Source: Acidobacteriota bacterium (lineage in GTDB: Bacteria > Acidobacteriota > Vicinamibacteria > Vicinamibacterales > 2-12-FULL-66-21). From it: a stretch of DNA of 64,000 bases. Made by a program: the position numbers and the translations under genes. This document shows, one piece after another, positions 58,275-64,000 of the stretch. The notes beneath the pieces were generated by a model. That model saw only the letters and a program-made list of their open reading frames with translations. It was not told the DNA's origin and made no database searches. Where the stretch lies: NCBI GenBank assembly GCA_016184105.1, contig JACPDI010000040.1:62001-126000 (forward strand), written 5' to 3'. Position 1 is the first letter of the stretch; the number at the start of each line of letters is the position of its first letter.

Positions 58275-60881
58275 GTGAACTTACCTGTCCGCCTCACGGC
58301 GGTTCTGCTGCTGTTGCACGCGGCGCCCTCAACCGCGCAGCAGCCCGCCGACTCCAGGCCCACGTTCAAATCCGGCATCGACGTCGTGCGGCTCGATGTG
58401 CGCATCACCGATGCCGCCGGACGGCCGATTACGGATCTGCGGCAGGAGGAGATCGAGATCGTCGAGGACGGTGTCTCGCTTCCGATCGTGCTTTTCCAGA
58501 GGCTCATCGAGCCGGCCGAATCGTACGTGGACGCCGCGATTCGGGCGGTCACCGCGGAAGTCTCCTCCAACGAGGCCTTCCCGCGCGGGCACCTGTACAT
58601 CCTCATCTTCGACCAGCAGCACATCACGCCGGGCAACGAGCAGCGCGCGCGCCGGGCCGCCGAAGGGTTCATCCGGCGGCGCGTGCGGCCGTCGGACCGC
58701 GTGGCGCTCTTTGCGATTCCCGGACCCGGCCCGCAGATCGGCTTCACCGCGGACAAGTTGCGCGCCATCCGGGAACTGGAGGCGATCCGCGGCTCCGGTG
58801 AGCGTGTCGTCTCCAGCCCGGTCGGCACGATGAGCGTGTACGAGGCGCATCAGGTCGTCCAGGGCGACGAGCGCCTGCTCACCGAGCTGGTCATGCGGCT
58901 GAACCGGGATCCGGCGGCAGACATCTCCACCGGCCGTGCCGACGAGACGGTGAACACGCGCGCGGCGGCTGCCGCCGAGGATCCGCAGATCGTGCGCCGC
59001 GTCCTTCAGGAGAACGCGCGCACGCTGGTGGCGCAGAGCGACAGCGCCACCCGGCAGTTCCTGCAGCGGCTCGCGGACGTGATCGCGGGCTTTCGCGGCA
59101 TCGAGGGGCGCAAGACCGCCGTGCTCTTCTCCGAGGGCTTCTTCCAGGACAACCTGTCACGGGAGCTTGAGACCGTGGCCGCCGCGGCCGCGCAGAGCTA
59201 TTGCGTCTTCTACACGTTCGATCTCAACCAGCGGACGAACACGCTGAACGACGCATACGCCGCCGACAGCACGCTCGCCAACGAGATACAGGCGCGCATC
59301 GCGCCGCTCTCGACGCTGGCGGCAGAGACCGACGGGATGATGGTCGTCGACGCGGCGAGCCGTGGCGTGCAGGCGCTGGACCGCCTGGCCGACCAAGCGC
59401 AGGACTACTACCTGATCGGCTTCATACCGTCCGAGCGGGCGCGGGCCGACCGCGGCAAGTACCGCCGCCTGAGCGTCAGGGTGAGGCGTGACGGCGCGCG
59501 CGCCAGCACGCGCACCGGATGCGCGCTACCGCCTGATGCCACCGCACCCGCGGATCGCCGGCGTGCGATCGACAGCGTGCTCGGTGCACCGTTCGTGCAA
59601 CAGGGCTTGCGGATCGACTACACGACGTACGTGATGAAGTCGCCGGAGTTCGGCCGCCAGCGCGTCGTGCTGAGTCTCAATGCGGATCTTCCAGTCCGCT
59701 CGACGCCCGCCGACGCCGCCGACGTCGTCTTCATCGTTCGCAGCGTGCGCGACGGCCGCGTCGCGGCGAGCGGCACCGACACGATCCCGTTGCCAGCCTC
59801 GCCGCGCCCGGGGGACCCGATGGGAACCGGCGCCTGGCGCGTGCAGTTCGACGTGCCGGCGGGCGCGTACCTGATGCGCGCGGTCGTCCGCGAACCGGGT
59901 GGCCTGGTGGGCAGCGCCGACCGCCGGCTCGACATCCGCCCGCTCGACGGCCCCGACCTGGCCGTCAGCGACCTCGTGCTGGGCTCGTCGGTCGCCGGCC
60001 TGCCCGTGCGGCCGCGCGCCTACACCGGCGATGGGCTGTCCGGCGTGCTGGAGACGTTCGGGCGGACGGCGGTACAGCTCGAAGACCTCGATGTCACGGT
60101 GCAGCTCCGCGATGCCGGCGGCTCGAGCGTCACGACGCTGAAAGCGGATCTGCAGCCCGCGGAGCGGCAGGACGACGGCGTTCGCCGGCGCGCCAGCTTT
60201 CTGCTGCCGCTGGAGGACGTGTCCCCGGGCAACTACCTCGCGCACGCGATCGTCCGGGCGCGCGGAGAGATCGTGGCCGAGCGCACACGCCAGGTCGAGG
60301 TCCTCCCGGGGCGTGCGCCCGCGCCGTCGGCGACCGACGATCCGGTGCTGCCGCTGGAGTCCGTCTCTCCCCTGGACGTCACGCGAGGCGATCTCGGCCG
60401 CGCGTACGTCGGTTCGCTGATGCGGCAGGCGGACGGAACCGTCATCTCCATGGCGGCGCGGCGCGCGACCGAGGGGAAGTGGGAGGAGGCGGAGCTTGAG
60501 CTGCGCCGTCTCGCGTCCGACACGAGCATGGCAGCCGAGGCGCTGCGCGGGCTTGCCCTGTTCGTGCGCGAGGACTACAAGGGCGCCGCCGCCGCGTTCG
60601 AGCGCGCGTGGACCGCCGGGCCGCGCAACGCGCTCACCGCCTTCTTCCTCGGATGGGCGCGCGAAGGAGCGGGCGACAGCTCGGGCGCGCTCAGCGCCTG
60701 GCGCAGCGCAACGCACCTGGACCCGGCGCTCGTGTCGGCGCACCTCGCGCTCGCCGACGGCTACCTGCGGATCTCGCAACCCGCGCTTGCCATGCAGGCG
60801 TTGCGGGCCGGATTGACGGCGATCCCCTCGTCGCCCGAACTGCAGTCGCGCCTCCGGCAGATCGAGGGCATTCATCGGTGA
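58275..60881 (+). CDS. Large secreted VWFA-related protein with C-terminal TPR
   Basis: 868 residues from a GTG start preceded by AGGGGG. A signal peptide (MNLPVRLTAVLLLLHAAPST) is followed by the VWFA-related N-domain (VVRLDVRITDAAGRPITDLR) and a von Willebrand A-like domain (HLYILIFDQQHITPG, TAVLFSEGFF, AQDYYLIGFIPSE). The MIDAS DxSxS is not conserved (FDQQH), so metal binding is doubtful. A beta-sandwich region follows, and the last ~120 residues are TPR-like (EEAELELRRLASDTSMAAEA, WREATHLDPALVSAHLALAD-type). Exported; probable adhesion or scaffold role. Possibly one operon with the sulfatase-fold genes (43-base gap). Confidence 0.82.
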   Translation: MNLPVRLTAVLLLLHAAPSTAQQPADSRPTFKSGIDVVRLDVRITDAAGRPITDLRQEEIEIVEDGVSLPIVLFQRLIEPAESYVDAAIRAVTAEVSSNEAFPRGHLYILIFDQQHITPGNEQRARRAAEGFIRRRVRPSDRVALFAIPGPGPQIGFTADKLRAIRELEAIRGSGERVVSSPVGTMSVYEAHQVVQGDERLLTELVMRLNRDPAADISTGRADETVNTRAAAAAEDPQIVRRVLQENARTLVAQSDSATRQFLQRLADVIAGFRGIEGRKTAVLFSEGFFQDNLSRELETVAAAAAQSYCVFYTFDLNQRTNTLNDAYAADSTLANEIQARIAPLSTLAAETDGMMVVDAASRGVQALDRLADQAQDYYLIGFIPSERARADRGKYRRLSVRVRRDGARASTRTGCALPPDATAPADRRRAIDSVLGAPFVQQGLRIDYTTYVMKSPEFGRQRVVLSLNADLPVRSTPADAADVVFIVRSVRDGRVAASGTDTIPLPASPRPGDPMGTGAWRVQFDVPAGAYLMRAVVREPGGLVGSADRRLDIRPLDGPDLAVSDLVLGSSVAGLPVRPRAYTGDGLSGVLETFGRTAVQLEDLDVTVQLRDAGGSSVTTLKADLQPAERQDDGVRRRASFLLPLEDVSPGNYLAHAIVRARGEIVAERTRQVEVLPGRAPAPSATDDPVLPLESVSPLDVTRGDLGRAYVGSLMRQADGTVISMAARRATEGKWEEAELELRRLASDTSMAAEALRGLALFVREDYKGAAAAFERAWTAGPRNALTAFFLGWAREGAGDSSGALSAWRSATHLDPALVSAHLALADGYLRISQPALAMQALRAGLTAIPSSPELQSRLRQIEGIHR

Positions 60882-60893
60882 ATGGAGGAAACC

Positions 60894-61694
60894 ATGGAGA
60901 TACCGCACCGCGCCTTACGCGCCGCCGTCCTCCTGCTCGCAGCCCGTCCGCTCGTCGCCGCTGGGCAGACGCCGCTCGACATCGCGGCCTTGCAGTTCTC
61001 GCCGGCGACGACCATCGCGGAGCTGGACATGGGCAAGCTCAAAGGCGAGCCTTCCCGCCTTGCCTGGTCGGCGGACGGGCGGCTCTTGTACCTCCAGACG
61101 ACGGAGAATCGCGGCAGGCCGGACGCGAAAAACCATCACTACTCGTTTTCGGTCGACGGCGGCAGGAAACAGGACCTGGATGCCGAGCCGGTGTGGGCGG
61201 CCGACTACTGGAGGGGCAAGAGCGGGCAGGCGCCCCCGGACATGCCGGCGTTGAAGATCGACCTCAAGACCGAGACGCGCGAGCGGCGCACCACGTCGGC
61301 ACCGATGGGGGGTGACCTCGCCCGCGGTGGCATTACGCCGGGTGAGGCAGGGACATCAGCCGGCGACGCCGGCAGCGCGGCGTACGGCGCCCAGAGCGCC
61401 ACCGTGCATTCGATGGTGCTCAAGGGACAGACGATCGGAGAGTTCGTCAACTCCGTCATCGTCCCCGGGCTGACGTTCGGCTGGGGCCCGAAGGGCTCGC
61501 AGGTGATGGCCTTCGCGGCGCCGAAGGACGGGCGCATCGTGGTCATGGACTACGAGGGCAGGAAGCGCGACGTCGATGGCACCGGGGATGCCCTGCTGCC
61601 GGCGTGGTCCCAGGATGCCCAGCGGCTCGCCTGGCTGGAGAAGGGAGGGCGCAGGAAGGTTCGCCTGAGGGTCGCGAATGTCACGACATCGTAG
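60894..61694 (+). CDS. Secreted protein of unknown family, tandem copy 1
   Basis: 266 residues with a signal peptide (HRALRAAVLLLAARPLVAAG). The body has WD40/TolB-like pieces (SRLAWSADGRLLYLQTTENR, LLPAWSQDAQRLAWLEKGG) and a conserved core RRTTSAPMGGDLARGGITPG plus VHSMVLKGQTIGEFVNS, shared with the next gene. The ATG at 60894 was chosen over one 12 bases upstream because GGAGGAAACC precedes it. No catalytic motif; a partial beta-propeller binding protein is possible. Confidence 0.78.
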   Translation: MEIPHRALRAAVLLLAARPLVAAGQTPLDIAALQFSPATTIAELDMGKLKGEPSRLAWSADGRLLYLQTTENRGRPDAKNHHYSFSVDGGRKQDLDAEPVWAADYWRGKSGQAPPDMPALKIDLKTETRERRTTSAPMGGDLARGGITPGEAGTSAGDAGSAAYGAQSATVHSMVLKGQTIGEFVNSVIVPGLTFGWGPKGSQVMAFAAPKDGRIVVMDYEGRKRDVDGTGDALLPAWSQDAQRLAWLEKGGRRKVRLRVANVTTS

Positions 61695-62478
61695 CGTGCG
61701 GCGCGTGTGGTTCGCTGCCGCGCTGCTGTTCCTTTCGGCGCGGCTGGCCGCGCAGATGACGTTCCGCGCGGAGAGTCTCGCCTTTTCCGGACCACAGACG
61801 GTCGCCTCGATCGACGTCGACGAGCTTCACGGAGAGCCATCGCGGCTGGCATGGTCGCCGGATGGTACCCAGTTCTACGTGCAGACCCTCGAGGGAGGCT
61901 TCGGCCGCCCCAACGCCATTCTGCGGCACTACGTGTTTACTGCCGATCGAGGCAAGCGGCGGGACCTGCAGGCGGAGCCCGACTGGGCTGCGGAATACTG
62001 GAAGACGAAGAGCGGGCGGACATCCCCGGATCGCGAGGCGCCACTCCGGATCGAGCTGAAGAGCGAGAGCCGCAGGGAGCGCACCACGTCGCTGCCGATG
62101 GGCGGCGACCTCGCCCGCGGCGGGATCAATCCCGGCATGAGCGAGAACGATCAGCTCAGCGTGGTCGGCGCGCAGGTCGTCGGCGTGCACAGCATGCTGC
62201 TGCATGGACAGACGATCGGCCAGTTCGAAAACACCGTGATTGTGCCGGGACTCACCTACGGGTGGGCCCCCGAGGGCACGAGGCTGATCGCGTACGCGGC
62301 GCAGAAGACCGGCCACCTCACCGTGATGGACGCAACGGGAGGCCGCAAGGAAGTGCCCGGATCGGGTCATGCGGTCCTGCCCGCGTGGTCGCAGGATCTC
62401 GGCCACATCGCGTGGCTGCAGAGGGAAGGGCGCAGCAGGTACTCGCTGCGCGTGAGCCGGGTGCGATTGGTGAATTAG
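61678..62478 (+). CDS. Secreted protein of unknown family, tandem copy 2
   Basis: 266 residues, clear paralogue of the preceding gene in the same order of blocks: SRLAWSPDGTQFYVQTLEGG, RRERTTSLPMGGDLARGGIN, VHSMLLHGQTIGQFENTVIV and LPAWSQDLGHIAWLQREGR. A signal peptide (RVWFAAALLFLSARLAAQ) is present. The start lies 17 bases inside the end of copy 1, so the pair is translationally coupled and arose by duplication. Equal length and retained overlap suggest both are in use. Confidence 0.78.
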   Translation: MSRHRSVRRVWFAAALLFLSARLAAQMTFRAESLAFSGPQTVASIDVDELHGEPSRLAWSPDGTQFYVQTLEGGFGRPNAILRHYVFTADRGKRRDLQAEPDWAAEYWKTKSGRTSPDREAPLRIELKSESRRERTTSLPMGGDLARGGINPGMSENDQLSVVGAQVVGVHSMLLHGQTIGQFENTVIVPGLTYGWAPEGTRLIAYAAQKTGHLTVMDATGGRKEVPGSGHAVLPAWSQDLGHIAWLQREGRSRYSLRVSRVRLVN

Positions 62479-62534
62479 TGGGCTGGTGGATTGGTGAATT
62501 GGGATCGTGAATTGGTGAAGTGGAGAATTGGCGG
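62468..62534. repeat. Degenerate tandem repeat at the start of the third VWFA gene
   Basis: About six imperfect copies of a unit like GGTGAATT (GGTGAATTAG, GGTGGATTGG, GTGAATTGGG, GTGAATTGGTGAAG, GGAGAATTGG) span the end of the preceding gene and the beginning of the VWFA gene. They create several GTG codons that confuse the start. Confidence 0.6.
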
Positions 62535-64000
62535 CCCGGCCATGTGCGTGTTGGCCGTGGCGGGCGTGCTCTCGGCGCAGACCGCTCCGCAACAACCGCA
62601 GCAGCCTCTCTTTCGATCCGGCGTCCAAGTCGTCGAAGTCGACGTCCGCGTGTTCGACCGCGACGGCAGGTTCGTCCACGATCTCACCAAAGACGATTTC
62701 GAGCTGGTCGAGGGGGGTTCCGCGCAGCAGATCCAGACGGTGTTCCTCGTCGACGAGGGTGGCGCCACGCTGCTGCCCGCCACACCGGCTCCCGCCGACG
62801 AGCCGGCCACGCCGCCCGCGCGTGCCGCCGTTCCCGGCGCGCGCCACACCTGGATCTTCTTCTTCGATCTCAACCACCTCACTCCCGGCGGCGGCTTCGA
62901 TCGGGCGCGCCAGGCGGTCCACGACTTTATCCGCGATCGATTCAAGCAGGGAGACCTCGGCGGCGTCGTCGACGGCACGCGAATGGTCAACAACAGGCTC
63001 ACGAGCGTTCGCGAAGAGTTGGTGGCCGCCGCCTCGAGCGTGAAGCCGCTGAATGAGAGGCGCCGCCTCTACATGGAGATGTCGCGCGAGTGGCCTCCAC
63101 TGCTGGATGAATACGAGGTCTGGCAGATCAGCCGGAACGATCGCGACGCCCTCCAGCGCGCCGTTATCCGCGCGTGCTCGGAAGACCCGAACGCCTGCGG
63201 GCGGGTCGATCCGGAGCCGCAGATTCGCGCGAAGGCGCAGCGGGTACACAGCGAGCTGCAGCGCAGCTCGATGCAGACGCTCAACGCCGTGCACGGGCTC
63301 GCCGCGGGGCTGGCGAAGATGCCCGGACCGAAGACCGTCGTGTTTCTCACCGACGGTTTCATCACGCAGGAGGTCGAGACGACGCTGCGAAGCGTCGTGG
63401 GCCAGGCGGCCAGGGCGGGCGCGCGCTTCTACGCCATCGACGTGCGCGGCCTGAACCGCGGCGCGAACCCGGAGATTCTCAATCAGCGCGCCGTGGAGGA
63501 CCCGGCCGGTCCCCCGCCGATTCAGCTCGACTGGGCCGAGGACGCGCCGAACAGCCTTTCGGTGGACACGGGCGGGATGATGATCCGCAACGAGAACGAC
63601 ATCGGCCGCGCGCTCGAGCGGATCGCGCAGGACGCGGGGCGCTATTACGTGCTCGCGTACCAGCCCGCCAACACGAACTTCGACGGGAAGTACAGGGCAA
63701 TCGAGGTTCGTGTCAGGCGCCCCGGCGTGCGCGTCCGAGCGCGACGCGGGTACCTGGCGCTCGAGCCGGCAAGGATGCTCATCCCGAGGCCGATCGCCGC
63801 TCCCTCAGAAGGCGGCGCAGGCAACGCTGCCGGCGGCGGCGCGGCGGCGGCACCTGAGTCCACCGCGGTGCGGGCCTCCTCGCCTGCGCCGACAACGCCG
63901 GGCGCGGTCGTCGCCGGAAAGGGCGCACCGTCAGGCGCCGCGCGCCTTCGGCCGGATGCGGCAGGAAACGTCGCTGCCCTTTCCGCGGGGAACACCACGG
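62515..64000 (+). CDS. Secreted VWFA-related protein, C-terminal end outside the window
   Basis: 495 codons visible, no stop before the window ends. The GTG at 62515 gives a sensible signal peptide (MKWRIGGPAMCVLAVAGVLS); an ATG at 62542 is the alternative but leaves no basic n-region. Then come the VWFA-related N-domain (VVEVDVRVFDRDGRFVHDLT, DDFELVEGG) and the A-like domain (TWIFFFDLNHLTPGG, KTVVFLTDGFITQEVE, GRYYVLAYQPANTNFDG, RARRGYLAL). The MIDAS is degenerate (FDLNH). An Ala/Gly/Pro-rich tail follows from about residue 420. It is the third member of this family in the window. Confidence 0.83.
   Translation, partial: MKWRIGGPAMCVLAVAGVLSAQTAPQQPQQPLFRSGVQVVEVDVRVFDRDGRFVHDLTKDDFELVEGGSAQQIQTVFLVDEGGATLLPATPAPADEPATPPARAAVPGARHTWIFFFDLNHLTPGGGFDRARQAVHDFIRDRFKQGDLGGVVDGTRMVNNRLTSVREELVAAASSVKPLNERRRLYMEMSREWPPLLDEYEVWQISRNDRDALQRAVIRACSEDPNACGRVDPEPQIRAKAQRVHSELQRSSMQTLNAVHGLAAGLAKMPGPKTVVFLTDGFITQEVETTLRSVVGQAARAGARFYAIDVRGLNRGANPEILNQRAVEDPAGPPPIQLDWAEDAPNSLSVDTGGMMIRNENDIGRALERIAQDAGRYYVLAYQPANTNFDGKYRAIEVRVRRPGVRVRARRGYLALEPARMLIPRPIAAPSEGGAGNAAGGGAAAAPESTAVRASSPAPTTPGAVVAGKGAPSGAARLRPDAAGNVAALSAGNTT

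Noticed and set aside
56000-58828. A 942-codon open frame antisense to sulfatase-fold copy 2
   Set aside because: Mirror of a well-supported gene with intact catalytic motifs; nothing recognisable in the antisense product.

Overview
The window is GC-rich, gene-dense bacterial chromosome with no rRNA, phage, transposase or CRISPR array. The gene content points to an uncultured Acidobacteriota, most likely class Vicinamibacteria: an Oar-like TonB receptor with an N-terminal carboxypeptidase-regulatory domain, three 'VWFA-related' secreted proteins, an Asp-box (BNR) repeat protein, many secreted peptidases and serine hydrolases, and sulfatase-fold proteins fused to TPRs. This placement is inferred from gene families and is not proven.

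Layout. 1-4393 is a leftward operon: M20 peptidase, PxpA-like 5-oxoprolinase subunit, MFS permease, a lipoprotein and a partial secreted protein. 4425-9707 holds a TonB receptor and a prolyl-oligopeptidase-like S9 peptidase, divergent around a perfect 10+7+10 palindrome. 9728-13428 is an operon of a degenerate M19 dipeptidase homologue, RidA and a GT39-like/TPR membrane protein. 13485-18628 carries a serine hydrolase/D-aminoacylase fusion, a LACTB-like serine hydrolase and a CapA-type protein. 18661-20092 holds an unassigned structured RNA with its own terminator and a solitary DGQHR-domain protein; this is the most unusual locus. 20195-31964 holds two M14 carboxypeptidases, a degenerate S45 acylase remnant, a BNR protein, OsmC, an FTR1 iron permease behind a Fur-like box, and an intact M19 dipeptidase. 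32052-43000 holds a VWFA protein, a tungsten-type aldehyde oxidoreductase with a MoaD-like partner, proline racemase, an HDAC-family deacetylase, an ornithine-cyclodeaminase family enzyme, TPR and small secreted proteins, and an MscS channel with a cyclic-nucleotide domain. 43172-44897 is an XRE/ImmA module with a small partner beside tRNA-Glu(CTC). 44979-50707 holds an M23 peptidase, a cupredoxin lipoprotein, CtaA, CtaB, CtaM and a diguanylate cyclase. 50774-64000 holds a serine hydrolase/NamZ fusion, then a rightward run of TPR, sulfatase-fold/TPR and VWFA-type secreted proteins.

The common theme is breakdown of peptides and peptidoglycan fragments: M14, M19, M20, M23 and S9 peptidases, D-aminoacylase, NamZ, PxpA and proline racemase, with TonB-dependent uptake. 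Two architectural habits stand out. Convergent gene ends are filled almost exactly by long palindromes that probably act as two-way terminators, one family of which shows matching changes in both arms. Divergent gene starts share a symmetric -10 element, and many genes begin 7-11 bases after a -10 box, so leaderless mRNAs are probably common.
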